Shown: in pieces, positions 51,101 through 62,558 of the stretch
How positions within the stretch are numbered: the stretch's first letter is position 1
Layout: each line of letters starts with the position of its first letter
Assembly: GCF_000208865.1 (NCBI RefSeq)
Contig: NC_018394.1
Coordinates: 1 to 64,000 of the forward strand
Length of the DNA stretch: 64,000 bases
Reading direction: 5' to 3'
From: Neospora caninum Liverpool
Lineage: Eukaryota; Apicomplexa; Conoidasida; Eucoccidiorida; Sarcocystidae
Notes under the pieces: model-generated
What the model saw: only the letters and a program-made list of their open reading frames with translations
Databases searched by the model: none
What the model was told of the DNA's origin: nothing
Position numbers and translations under genes: made by a program

Positions 51101-54100
51101 ACGCATGGAACGAGAAGCTACAGAAGGCCCAACAACTGAAACAGAACGTCAGTGGGATGCAGGGGTTGGGGCCATGGCAAGTATTCACAACAGCAGTGCA
51201 AGGCGGGGAGACAAGAGTTTCAGTACGGATATGGCAGTCGTCTATCCTCCACAGCTTGATCCTCGCGTTTAGTTTGCAAAAACCCTTCACTCTATCCGGG
51301 GAGAAACATGTTCCAGTACGTTCAAATTTCGTTGTCAGCCGCAGGATCAAAGCCATGTATCGGAGCCACCGGTCAGAGGACAGTGACACGTGCAAACTAT
51401 TGGGCAGCCCTTGTATGACGCAAACCTTTTTGTGATACACCGTAGGACAACGCAGCTCAAACGTTCGCATTCGATAGACGCTTCGTTGCGTTCAATTAAC
51501 AGAGACCGCAGAGGCGCAGGAAAGGTCCGTCATCAAACTCCGCAACCGGAGGTCCTCCCCACGATCCACAGAAAAATTCTGGCGTGCCAGACAGTTACGC
51601 AGACTCAGACCCGTCAGGGTCGATCGATGCGTGGGAGGCAGAAGAGATTGGAGCAGTATCATCGAGAATTCCAGACGCGCAAAGCCAAAACGCCCCCAAG
51701 AAGGCGTCACTCAGTAGTGAAGAACCGACAGTCCTTCCTCCTCCTGAGTTGCTTCTCCAGCGTGTCTGCCTTGACATAAAAAAAACAAGGAAATATGTCA
51801 AAATGTACATGGCAGCCGCAGCAGCTGTCGATGAGAAAGACAAGGTAAGTCGCTCATAGGAGACAAATTCAACACAACACACAACACCCTTGACACGCTT
51901 TTGAGCAGTCCTTATTCCCATACCCTACTGTTTGTACAACTCTAGGTTAGCTGCACTTCATCTCCTGCGTACGTCCCGCTGTTGTCCGCTTGCCGTTGGG
52001 AAAGTAGCCGAGGTTTGAAGTGAGATTCGGCTGATCAAATCGGCGCTGTATCACCTCAAGCACCGCAGCTCGGCAGCGTGCCGCTTTCATTACTCAGATT
52101 GGGCTAGGTTACCGTTTTGCCTGCACGTCTCTCGATTCGCCATCGGCTCTGTGATGCACCATGCATTCATGGACTTTCGGCTGTTACACTAGCTTTCTAC
52201 GCCGCTGCTCCATTAAGCTTCCAGGCGCTGCAAAGAGGCATGTACTACGGCCATACTTTTACCAAAATCACGCGCCACATTTTCCCTTTAAACACTATGC
52301 AGTAACCGGTTCTTATACTGTTCTGATTTGGACCGCTGTTCCCTCTTTCAGCTGATTGAGTACTTGAAGTCCAATATGTCATTCACGCGCATGCAGGAGA
52401 TGAAGGCTGAACTGACCGTACGTTGATAAACTACATGTTCGGGACGCCGCCTGGAAGCCGGCCAGGTTCTACTAGTTCACCATGTAGTTCTAAGGCAGTA
52501 GAAATCTCTGTTTGACAACTTGTGTTCAGCAAGGAATATGTACCGACAGCGGTGCTATCGTGAAAGCAAAGGCCCATTCAAGCAGGTATATCTGCAGTGC
52601 CCCCGTATTGTCGGCCATTGGATTTTATCGCTAAACATCTACATATAACAGCGCATCTTGTGCCCCCAGTCACAGTGAGCTAAAACTTGTGTTGTTGTAA
52701 GATGATATTGTCTCTCCAAACACGTTTTCGATACTTCCAGCTGCAGCAAGGCTGTACGTAGTGACCCCTCGAGTACTTGCGTCTGTACCTATGACATCCT
52801 GAGGCTCCGTCCTGCTTCCAAATCGAACGAAACCATCTTTGGTGAAAAGCGCGATGACCGCACTGCTACCTATATCCTTTTGGAATTATATGCGCCCTCA
52901 TTTTGCTGGAACCATTCGCTGGCTTTCCGAATAGGCAGTTGCGAGTCGTCGATGCAGCCCACTACAAAAGTGAGTTCGCTTGGTCCGACAATGGATCGAA
53001 TGCAGTCCCTCGAACTGCATGTCCTTTATGGGTAATCGACAGGCATACGCGGATGAATGCAGCCGTCTCTCCTTGGAAGTGAAGCGTCTTTCGAATCATC
53101 AGCATCAACAAAGGGTTCACGACTTGGAGGAACAAGTAAAGAATCTGAAGGTGAGTCCATGCCAAAATAACGAATTGCCCATTCGGCACGAATGCGTGCA
53201 TTTTGTGTCTCGGGCGCAGGAATCAAAACGACTAGTACGCGACACAGAACCCAGCTAAAAATGAGATACGTTTTCTCTATAGATGACCGGAAGAGCGGTC
53301 TTTATTGCTGGAGCAGAAAATATGTTCGGCTGAAGAGACCACAACTTGCTTCTTGAGTGAGCTGTGTGTTTCTGCACAACGGCAGAGACATGGATGTCTG
53401 TTTCGCCGCTATATTGTAGCATGCCTAAGTGAGAACTCATGAACTCTCCGCGGAGTTTTGTTGTTTGACAACGTTGTGCGCAGAGCGTTGCCTCCTTCTT
53501 GATCAAGAAACTGAAAGATGCCCAAAAACATGAAAGGAACACGATGCAGGTTCTCGCGCCAAGGCCCAAAACGACGTACGAGGAGGTCGACGCCCGGCGG
53601 GAGAGTAATGAAAAAGAGACAGAAATAGGGACAAAGAAGGAGCGAGACATTGCCCTATTACAGAACAACATGAAAACAGAGAAAAATGAGGTAACCTGGG
53701 TATGCAATGCGGGATTCAAATGAGGCACATTCACGTTTGCAAAGTGTTACCCGCGCGGTCTGCTTACCGTTGACAAACCCAAAGCATGTTCCCCCAATGA
53801 CAGTCAACAGGAATGGCACTGTATAGTAGTGTACAATCGAAAACGCTGTAACAAAATGGCGATTGACACTCATCAACGCGGCCTGTATTCAATGTACCGA
53901 ACGAGTGCTCTTCAGGGCAGGTAGTACACCTCGTATGAAAAAAGCAAGAAAGCAATAGCTCAGATTTTTTCCCTATCCAATGCTACGTGTGAACTTACCA
54001 CAGAAGATCACGTTAGAGGTACCGTGACAAAATAAGCGAAGAAAAAACTTGCTGAGGCGGAAGGGCATCACATTCTTGAGAGGGAAGCGGTCTTAACATG

Positions 54101-54300
54101 TTGAGCATTGCCTCAAATGCAACGCCTCCGTTGTGCAGTCTGTAAACAAGCGACACCCCGTAGTTGCTCCACCTCAGATAAACGGGGCTGTGTGGCTGCT
54201 GCTGGCACGGTGCTGTAGCATTCGATCTATTTGTTCGATCAATCCGTGTTGTCTTCGGCAACAAAAGAATTATTTAATTCCCTATGCAAAGACAGCTAGA

Positions 54301-54335
<35 letters not shown>

Positions 54336-54755
54336 GTTGCATTATTTTGGTCGTAACTCTCGAGGCAGCACCCTGTAGAAAACGCTACGCGGGGGAGTCG
54401 TCAGAGACGAACCAACACCGATTAGGTGACAGCCACCCTGATTTGCAGCCAAGTCTTATTACGGGTTTTCACTTTTCTCTGCTCCTTTCAGGCGCACGAA
54501 CAGGAAGACGTCTCCGCTAGCACCTAAGTCTCGTTAACGAACATATTACGCAGGTGTCCACATCCAAATCAACAGTGGATGAGCAGTGTCGGTGCATTCC
54601 CCAAAAAATAAAAACAGACATGCCGTTCAATGACTCACGGTAACCACCGACTCGCTAGAGAACCCCCTGAAAATGTGTTTTTTCCTTAGTCTCTGTGGTC
54701 CGCCTGTAACCTACCGCTCTCTTTTCGAAGATAGATGTCTGGTATCGTTCTCCAA

Positions 54756-54786
<31 letters not shown>

Positions 54787-56412
54787 CATACATATATACT
54801 TAAACCCTAAACCCTAAAACCCAGTGGCAGCACCCAAGTACACAGAGGCGGAATAAAATCGAAGTTTCGGTGCACGGTGGAGACACCTAGGGGAGATCCA
54901 ATTGACAGAACGGTTACTCGTTCTCGCCGACGTGGCCGCCAGCCTTAATCCTCATGCTGAAAGGGAAATAGTCAAGCAGTTAAACTTGGCTATTGAAAAG
55001 GTGAAAGCGAAAAGCCTTCTGCTCCACATATTTGAAGAAAACGCAAAAACAGAGAAAAGGAGAAAGAAGCTCCACAAGAGAAGGGAGGTCAAAGGAATAA
55101 ACAAAGAATACATGAGATAAGGAGGGAAACACGTAATACTGTGAACAGCGGAAAACCGAGGGACGGTTCGGGCAGAAAAAGTCTACGTGGAAGAAGGGGA
55201 GAGGACGGGGAAGAACCCATGACACAAACAGGCTGAAACTGTATTCTCTTCAACATCCTTGACGGGTTCCCCTTTCGACGATGTCGCAAATGACGCCATA
55301 GAAACTCAGTCCAAATACGGACAAAAACTGTCCCTGATTGAGTTTGCGGTACGTAGTTGTCCACCGGAGGCCCAGTATAGGGTTTTTCGTTAAGTGAAGG
55401 TACATGGAACTGTCCTGTCTACGGGGGGATGCAAAACGCACGGATATGCTATGTATTCGCTTGCTTCCAGTCGCCGTTGTAAACTTTCTCTTACGACAGC
55501 TTCTCTGGCATGTGTGGATCGTGGCAAGCGAAGACTTTCGACTCTGATCCTACTGAAGTTGCGTTCCTTTCTGGGTTTCATGATGTTATGAGCTCACCGT
55601 GGTCGTCGAGGAAAGGCTATGCATATACTCCCAAGTGACATATAGGCAATATGGGACGTCATAAACGTTGAATCTAGTACCAGGGAAAAGTGAGACACGT
55701 GACTAAAATTGCTGTCGAAGGAGTTCCTACACTTCACTCTTTCCAGTAAGCTGTGAAAATACACCGCTGATATTTGCTGAGGGCAGTTGACAATCTCTGA
55801 GACGACTGAAACTTCTATGCCGACGATGGGTGCAAGAGAGCAAGGTTTGTAGAGGACGCCTGCGTCTTCACACGGCATCTGTCCCCTTCTCGAAGCTCGA
55901 GAAAAAAATTATATTTGAAAGAGCAAAGACAGGTCTGAGATACAGAAGCCTCGTTGTACAAGGCTTTTGATAGATGCTTTCCCTCCTGCCTTCCAAATGA
56001 TTATCCCTCAACATCTCTCTTTTCGACCGCAGAAGAAATCGGATTGCGATTGTGTCTACATCCACATGAGCCAGGTGCGTGCACTTGGAACAAAAAAAAC
56101 CAATGAGAGCAAAATTGCGCCAAGAGAAGATTCGCGGGAAAAGCTATTGCTTCCTTCCGCACTCGACAGACCACGTGCTCCCGACAAGGAGCTTTGCCTT
56201 TCGAAAAAAATTGAGGGAAAGGCATCCCCTCAAAACGATTCGAGGATCATCCCTCGCCACTGTACACAGACGCAAGAACGTTTGCTGCGCAGAAGCTGTC
56301 CAAATTTACAGAGACTTTCGGATGCAGAGCTTGCGCCTGTTTAGATTCGTCTCGCACGCCAGTCCCAACAGTGAGTGAACATGCCGATTGCGATTTTGTG
56401 AATACGAGTTGA
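48175..56412 (+). CDS. Many-exon coiled-coil protein, function unknown
   Basis: Candidate start ATG 48,175, followed by a Gly/Ala-rich start and Leu-Leu-Arg-Arg-Ile-Glu. Exons with good splice signals: 49132-49413 (Ser/Arg-rich), 50000-50057, 50426-50499, 51072-51147, 51503-51844, 52352-52417, 52530-52585, an exon ending 53150, 53484-53690, 54909-55000, 55232-55348, 56033-56074 and 56293-56412 (TGA). Phases agree for 50426 through 52585 and for 54909 through the end. Joins near 49413/50000, before 53150 and between 53690 and 54909 are unresolved, so exons are missing or misplaced. Most exons encode charged Glu/Lys/Arg/Gln helices typical of coiled coil (for example Glu-Gln-Val-Lys-Asn-Leu-Lys at 53150). 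No motor, kinase or other enzymatic motif is visible. A cytoskeletal or scaffold role is plausible from the coiled coil alone. An alternative end at 54,525-54,527 (TAA after acceptor 54,491) is possible. Confidence 0.55.
54304..54333. repeat. (TA)15 microsatellite
   Basis: Uninterrupted TA dinucleotides lie in an intron of the coiled-coil gene. A similar run is present upstream of CSN1 at 38,592. Confidence 0.95.
54757..54822 (+). repeat. TA microsatellite joined to telomere-like units
   Basis: A TA run (54,757-54,799, with taca units inside) is followed directly by ccctaaaccctaaaaccc at 54,805-54,822, that is two CCCTAAA units plus a partial third. CCCTAAA/TTTAGGG is the telomere repeat type reported for coccidia. 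It lies inside the coiled-coil gene, far from any visible chromosome end, so it is interstitial. Confidence 0.85.
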
Positions 56413-56686
56413 ACAAAGAGGCTGCAAACCACCTTGCTAAGGGACAGACGTTTGTTACACGCATCTACGTCTACGCGCCACGCTTCTGAACATCTCGAGC
56501 TGCCACTGAAACGCAAATACCACTGCGGGGGAATGTTAGCCGCGCACAACACAACTCATGGGTGGTGCGGCCAGCTGTCGCCACCGCTTCTCTGAGCCAC
56601 GATCTGCAACCGGTAACCGTACACGCAAATCCGTTTGTTCGGCACTCGGGCTCCGTTTTGCCGTAGAATCTTGGTGTTGCCTTTCT
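56413..56686. other. Short convergent intergenic gap
   Basis: Less than 0.3 kb separates the proposed 3' end of the plus-strand coiled-coil gene from the stop codon of the minus-strand gene. The two genes converge, so their 3' UTRs probably overlap. Confidence 0.4.
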
Positions 56687-59600
56687 TCACGCTTCAACGC
56701 CTGCCCAGGATGCGACATTTTCTTTTCCTGCCGAATGCGGCGCCTCGCGCGCAACGCCAGCCCTTCCCCCCGCCGCATTCCTGCCTTTCTCTCTTGAGCC
56801 TTTCGGTGATACAGAAAGGTTTGCAGCCTTCTTATCCCTGGGATCTGCCCGGTTCCCCTTCTTCCCTTCTTTTTTCCCCAGGCCACTTACACCCGTCTTT
56901 CGTTTCGATTCCGCGCCGTCGCCGCTGCGCCGCCCTTCTCGCTGTCCCTCGTCTCCCTCCTCTGTCTCGAGGTTTCTTCCCGAGGAAACCCCACACTCTC
57001 TGTCTCTCCGCACGTCCCCGCCAGACGCTGGTACCGTCCCCCCGCCAGGCCGCGCGGCTGTCCCCACTGCCTCCCCATCTTCTCCGATGTCTCCTGCGTC
57101 TCCTTCAGAGAGCCGTCGCGCACGCCGAACAAGAGGAGAAGACTGAGGGATGGCGCCGCCCGTCGCGCCGGAGGCTGTGGAGCCCAAGAGCGAGCCGGAG
57201 GTCGCCCCACCGGCTCGGGCGTTCGTCCTGTGGAAACTGACGCCCCACGACGCAGCGAGAAGCATGTTGTCGCTCGCGAGGGGGTTCCGGGGAACAGCAG
57301 AAGACGATGGATTTTGAGAGGACAGCGCAGCAGCAGCGCCTGAGGAATTGGGGATGGCGGAGCCGGTCAGGAGGAACCCTGAGCGTGAGAGAGACGGCAA
57401 AAGAGAGAAATGGCGAGGGCACGGAGTGGTCACCCCTGCGGCTCCGATGCCAGAGACACTGGTCGGCACGGCCGCGGGGCCTGTCTCCGGCGGATTGAAG
57501 ACAGAGGCTACACCGCCCACGCGACCGCCTCGGGACGTGAGGCGAGGAGGGCGGAACACGCAGCCGCCAGTACTCGTTCGAGTGGCGGTGGACGAGTGCT
57601 TCCGGCCCTTTTTTTGGAGACTCCGCCTCGGCGGGGCCTGTGACCCGTCACTGTCTCCGTCTCCACTCCCGGCCACGAAGCTGTCTCGACTCCGCCCGCG
57701 ATCGCCGCGCCTGACGAGCACCGGCTGCGCAAAGACCACCGAGGACGAAGCAGACGACGTGGACACTTGGCTGCTTGTGCTGGAGTCGAGAGAGAGGCTC
57801 TGCCCAAAGTACGAGCCCGCCGAGCCCGCGCCGAGCAGAGTAGGACTCGTGCTGCCCCAAAGCACGCTGGCGGAGCACGGCGAGGACGGAAAGGGCGAGA
57901 ACGAGGCGGAGATCCGCCCTGAGGCGTCGAAGAAGTTGCTGTCGCTCGCACACGGCGACGCGCCCCACACGTCCGGAGGACCCAGACCCACGGCAGAGGG
58001 CGAGAAGGCGCCGCGCCAGCTGCTCGAACTGAGTCTGCTTAAGCTGCTCCTGGCAGAGGAGCACGCGTGCTTCAGAGCTTGCCGGCGGGGGTGCGGAAAG
58101 AGCGCCTTCTCCTCTTCTTCCTCGCGTGAGTAGGGCAGACACGGAGAAGAGAGGTCGTCTGAGAAGTCGTCGACCGTCTCTCCCGGCTTTCCCGCACACG
58201 TTCGGACTTCGCCGCTGGGGGCAGACGCCTTGCTCGTTTCGCGCCCGCGCGCTTCCTCCGCGCGGAGGCTTCCCTCTGGCTGCACCTCCTCGCGCCTCTG
58301 CCGCCTTCTCCGCCTGCGCTCGGCCTCCGCCGCGCCGGGACGCGGAGGCCCTTTGAACGGAGACAAAGGCGGGGGCAAGTGCTGGAAGGAGGAGACCGTC
58401 ACCGCGATGAGGGCACTCCCGCTCAGCGCGCTGCTTTCACTGCCTCTCCGACTCAAAGCCACATTCGCGGGGCGCGCACAAGGCGAGGGCGACCGGCGCC
58501 GCCGCAGAGTCTCCTTTCGACCCGCCGGCGGATGCCCCGCGCTGCGGCTCCCCTCCAGGGGCCCTGTGTCGCTTCTGCCGGGGTCCGCGCCGTTCGGCAT
58601 GCTCCGGGGCGACTCGTACGCTCCCGCGCGTTGCACTCTCCCGACACCCCGCGACCTGTCCCCTTTGCGGAAGGAGGTCTGCGGCGTGCACTGAGAGACA
58701 GAGTCGGCGCCGGGGCGCCAGCGCCCGCGACCTCCAGTGCACACCGGCTCGAAGAAGTGAGAGCGGCGAGGAGAAGGAAACCCCAGAGACGGAGGCCCCG
58801 CCGCAGGCGACGGTGCGTGCCCAGCCATTGGCGAGTTGTACAGAGAGACAGGCGAACAGACGCAAGGCGAGCAGAACGGTTCGTTTGAAAACACGCAGGG
58901 AGCAGCAGAGGGACGAGCTGCCACAGAAGGAAGGGGCGCCGGACGAGAAGCAGCTGGGGCGTCGTGCGTCGCGGATTTAACGCGTTCCTGGTTGTTGGGA
59001 CCCGCGTCGATTGCCTCCTCGCCACTGACTCCCCGTCTCCCTTTCTTAGCTTGGCAAGGAAGTTCCGGAACGTCTGCCGTCTGCAGCCACCTTTCTGACT
59101 TCTCCAGTTCGCCTTCGCCTTGACCGTCTGTGCCCTTCTCTGCCAGCGCCGGCTGCCTCCTCCTCAGTCCCCGCCTCGGCAGTTGTCTTTGGGGCTCATC
59201 ACTTTGGACTTCTTCCAGAGACTCTAGAGCTGCCGCCTGAGTCTCTCCGCCGCTGCCTTCCTCCATTTCTTCCTGTTTTCTGCGCCTCGAAGACCTCGTC
59301 CGGCGACTGCTACCCGACCCACTGCTGCCGCTTTCACTTGTGAGTTCGCACTCTCGTCCGGTATCGGGTTCTGGGGACGCCTGTGCGCCGTCTCCAGGCG
59401 CCTCTCCGTTGCCGACGGAGACGCTCGCGGCCTTACGCGAGCAAGGCGACGAAGAGGACACCGCCTCGCCCGCCTTCCGCTGCGTTGCTCGAGGGACCGA
59501 AAGAAGAGAAGGAAGCCCCGAAGGCAAAAGCGGCAACCCGTCTTCTCCCCCGTCCTCCGATAGCAATTTATCCCCCTCTGCGGCATTTGCCCCTTCGTCC

Positions 59601-60265
59601 CCTGAGCTCCTCTTCCTTGAGTCTTGTCTGTCTTCGGCCCCGCCGTCTCTGTGTTCTCCATCTTCTCCCTCATCTTCCTCTGCCCCATGTCCGCCAGCCT
59701 CGACTCCATTTCTCCGGCACCGTCTTCGGGCCGAAACCTCGCCTCTGGCTGCGCGCTTTGCCGCTTTTCTTCTTTGCGAGGCAGCGCCCACAAGCGCCGA
59801 ACGCCTGGCCGGGGTCACCCTGGCGACGTCCTCCGTGTCTTTGAGGGCGACGTCTGCGATCTTTCGCTTCCGCGAGGACGCGGCACTCTTCTCTTCTCCA
59901 TTTTCGCCATCTTTCGCCCTGTTCTCCGCCGCGCACACGGACCTCTGCCGCGAAGAAACCGACGACGGGCCCGCAGAGCTCAGTTGCCCACGCCTGCTCG
60001 CCCCGGTCTGCGGAGACACCTGCGAAGCGTCTTGACTCGCCGCCAGAGCGACGCCCGTCGGAAGGGATAGGGGAACCTCCGACTCGGGCCCTCGGCGAGC
60101 CTGAAGGCGCTCGTGGCGCCGCCTCTCGCGCTTCGGCTGCGGAACGGAAGACGTGGAAGACACCGGGCTATCTAGACAACCCGTCTGGCGCCCTCGGCGC
60201 CGCCGAGAGCCCCGCTCTACCTCCACGCGAGAAGGGTAGGCCCCAGAAGGCCTCTCGCCTTCCAT
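56687..60265 (-). CDS. Long disordered Ser/Arg/Glu-rich protein, about 1,190 residues
   Basis: One uninterrupted minus-strand frame of 1,202 codons (56,687-60,295). The first codon of that frame is GTG; the first ATG is at 60,265, giving about 1,192 residues. A pyrimidine-rich acceptor-like site ends at 60,308 in frame, so an upstream exon joining at 60,307 is possible. The protein is low complexity throughout: Arg-Arg-Arg-Arg blocks, Ser runs, Glu/Asp/Gly acidic stretches and Ala-rich segments. There are Lys-Arg-Lys clusters that could act as nuclear localisation signals (for example Arg-Lys-Arg-Lys about 135 residues in). No globular domain, signal peptide or membrane helix is seen. Such long disordered proteins are typical of coccidia. 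Function cannot be inferred. The GC-rich DNA keeps other frames open on the plus strand over the same region. Confidence 0.75.
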   Translation of the reverse strand: MEGERPSGAYPSRVEVERGSRRRRGRQTGCLDSPVSSTSSVPQPKRERRRHERLQARRGPESEVPLSLPTGVALAASQDASQVSPQTGASRRGQLSSAGPSSVSSRQRSVCAAENRAKDGENGEEKSAASSRKRKIADVALKDTEDVARVTPARRSALVGAASQRRKAAKRAARGEVSARRRCRRNGVEAGGHGAEEDEGEDGEHRDGGAEDRQDSRKRSSGDEGANAAEGDKLLSEDGGEDGLPLLPSGLPSLLSVPRATQRKAGEAVSSSSPCSRKAASVSVGNGEAPGDGAQASPEPDTGRECELTSESGSSGSGSSRRTRSSRRRKQEEMEEGSGGETQAAALESLEEVQSDEPQRQLPRRGLRRRQPALAEKGTDGQGEGELEKSERWLQTADVPELPCQAKKGRRGVSGEEAIDAGPNNQERVKSATHDAPAASRPAPLPSVAARPSAAPCVFSNEPFCSPCVCSPVSLYNSPMAGHAPSPAAGPPSLGFPSPRRSHFFEPVCTGGRGRWRPGADSVSQCTPQTSFRKGDRSRGVGRVQRAGAYESPRSMPNGADPGRSDTGPLEGSRSAGHPPAGRKETLRRRRSPSPCARPANVALSRRGSESSALSGSALIAVTVSSFQHLPPPLSPFKGPPRPGAAEAERRRRRRQRREEVQPEGSLRAEEARGRETSKASAPSGEVRTCAGKPGETVDDFSDDLSSPCLPYSREEEEEKALFPHPRRQALKHACSSARSSLSRLSSSSWRGAFSPSAVGLGPPDVWGASPCASDSNFFDASGRISASFSPFPSSPCSASVLWGSTSPTLLGAGSAGSYFGQSLSLDSSTSSQVSTSSASSSVVFAQPVLVRRGDRGRSRDSFVAGSGDGDSDGSQAPPRRSLQKKGRKHSSTATRTSTGGCVFRPPRLTSRGGRVGGVASVFNPPETGPAAVPTSVSGIGAAGVTTPCPRHFSLLPSLSRSGFLLTGSAIPNSSGAAAALSSQNPSSSAVPRNPLASDNMLLAASWGVSFHRTNARAGGATSGSLLGSTASGATGGAIPQSSPLVRRARRLSEGDAGDIGEDGEAVGTAARPGGGTVPASGGDVRRDRECGVSSGRNLETEEGDEGQREGRRSGDGAESKRKTGVSGLGKKEGKKGNRADPRDKKAANLSVSPKGSREKGRNAAGGRAGVAREAPHSAGKENVASWAGVEA

Positions 60266-62558
60266 AGACGTGTAACAGGGCAGAAGGTCCAACACGGGGG
60301 AGCGCTTCTGGGGAGGCCGAGTCAGGGGAACGGCAGAGAGTGTCGAGTAAGGGCTGCCTCAAACGCGGAGAAAGGGGAACCCGGTGCTAAAACCCGCGAG
60401 AAACTCAACAGGACCACGAAGGAGAGCTTGGCAAGCGAGAGGAGAAAACAATCGAAGAACGACGAGGAGAACTGGAGCATGGAACCGAGAGAAACATACA
60501 GGAACCCAGCTGCAGCACACAGAGTGTAGCAAAATGTCACGCAGAACGTGACCTCGGTTTTTCTACGAAGCGCGTTTCAACATGGACATGTACATCGCTC
60601 TGAGGCAATCTTCTGTGGTAGCTGTGGAGAGACGAAGCGAGGAACACGAAAGACAAAAAGACCGCCAGGAAAATGAAAATCGTGGAAAAAGTCGCGATTT
60701 GTGTGCGCAAAGAAGACACGGAACCGGTGCCTCCTAAAAGGCCAGGGAAATGTGTGCGATGGGCATACAGCATGAGCGAGGAAACGAAACGGAAAGACAA
60801 GAAGACCTGACAGCGTTGAGAACGTCTGCGCTGTTTGAGAGGAAAAGAAAGTAGCTACGCTGAAGAAAAGAAAGGTTGTCCTTTTTTTCTCAGACGGCGT
60901 CTCGCCAGAGAGCAAGAAAAGGGACGAGAAAAGCACCCGAGGGAGGGTAGCAGCGGGGTCGGTGGTACAAGGAGGGGGGGGTGGTTGACAGGGGAGCGGC
61001 GCGCCCCGAAGACGATTGGAACGGAGAGAGAAAGTTCTGTGGAACATAGAGAAATATCGTGCACAAACCACCACGGCGTTTCTGACTTTCTCTGTTCTGC
61101 TGCGCCATTCACCTTTTTCGGCAACCTCTACCTCGCTTTCGTTCTTTCGTGCCCATTTTTCTCACTATGCCGCCGCCAGAGGGTCGTGAGGCGACGATGG
61201 AGATGGGCCGATTAGGCTGACAAAAGTAGCATGGAATCCCTTGTCTTCATGTTCCCGTCCCTCTCTGTACGCAAGTCTTTTCTACGTTGGTGTTTAGGGA
61301 GATTTCTGTCGATTTTTTGCAGTAGAGGGAGAGCTGATCGAGAGAGCCACAACACCACCGCTAAGCATTAACTAATTTTTTCATCTCTAGGTTCTATTTT
61401 AGGCCCTATAGTTATTAATATAGATCCTTTTCTCAAGAATATAATAAACGTATTAAAACTAAAAAATGTAGATTTACCTCAGAGCACCATGCGAATCATC
61501 GTTGTGGCTTGACACGAGTGTGTGGTGTCTTCTTCCTGCTTTTCAGCAGGGGTACGGGGGACAGGGGCGTTCTTGAGAAATACAGACGCAGAAAGCGCGA
61601 AAACTCGAAAAGAAAGCTACAGCTCGGACGCACACCGTCGCTAAGGGAGGGGACCCAAATAGGAGCGACTGTGTATACGCGACACTTCGTTTCGTTACGG
61701 AAACAGGTGTACCGCTTTTTTCCCCACTCTCATCAAGCACTCACTAGCTCCACCTTTCCATCACTTCCGGCCGTAAGGGGTCTGTCGTCCAGCCGAAAAG
61801 CCTCGCATAAAACAGCTGCTTGAGTGGTATTCGTGCGACTGCATAGTGTCGACGGAGGGGGTAAGGACCACGAGGATCCTACCACTGGATCGGCTGTTCG
61901 CTTGAGAACGCTGGCAGCGACTCCGGAAGAGGGAAACGCCCGCTGGTGGTCTTTCGCATCTACACATGATGGACAGCTGCAGAGAGGTAGGGAGAGACGC
62001 TGGGACTCAGTGGCTGCGCCCACGTATCGATAGGCAGAGATTTCAACAGATTGACTAGATACGACCACGGACTGATCGACTAATCTACCGAAGAGCCGTA
62101 GCGCTACTTAAAGGATAACGAGCTATGTAGTTGATGTTCGGGTCTCTTCGTGAGCGCCAAAGGTACCGAAGGAAACGTATCTGTTAAACGCAGAGGCAAC
62201 GTCCGCAGAGACGCAGAAGCAACGGAATCCCACCTATGCAGGCGCGCTTCAGACCCGAGACACGGCAGAGGGACTAAAAACGGGTTCGTTACTTGAAGCG
62301 CCTTCTGGGGTCCGGAGGACTCAAACGAAGTGAACACGCCGTCCACGGGAAGTTAGCAAAGAGACTCCTCGGGCGCGGGAGGAGTGAGGAAATGCTCTCT
62401 TTTTTTCGTCTTCATGGGCGGCAAAAGAAAAATTGCCACTGACTGGAATGGAAAAGCAGACTGAAGAACCGGACAAACTATCATCTCAATTTTTAAAAGG
62501 CAAGGCGCCCACATTCGCACCCCCGAAAACCTGAAAGAGGGAAAAGGAAGATACCCAT
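60266..62558. other. Intergenic: upstream of the disordered-protein gene
   Basis: The minus-strand frames here (60,537-60,800, 60,577-61,074) are Phe/Ser-rich translations of polypurine tracts and are not called. The DNA should hold the promoter and 5' UTR of the minus-strand gene on the left and the 3' UTR of the gene on the right. It includes an AT-rich tract, listed separately. Confidence 0.4.
61365..61475. other. AT-rich tract, possible organelle DNA insert
   Basis: About 110 bp are sharply AT-rich in a GC-rich neighbourhood. A plus-strand frame is open for 40 codons from 61,390 to a TGA at 61,510, rich in Ile, Leu, Asn and Lys, and preceded by a splice-acceptor-like ttttttcatctctag. Composition fits a mitochondrial or apicoplast fragment inserted in the nucleus, which is common in coccidia, but I could not match it to a specific organelle gene. 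Confidence 0.4.

Noticed and set aside
57348..58133. 261-codon plus-strand frame, with 59,340-60,035 (231 codons) on the same strand
   Set aside because: Shadows of the long minus-strand frame in GC-rich DNA, where stop codons are rare in all frames.
60577..61074. 165-codon minus-strand frame as a gene
   Set aside because: Phe/Ser-rich translation of polypurine DNA upstream of the disordered-protein gene; overlapping alternative frames and no motif.
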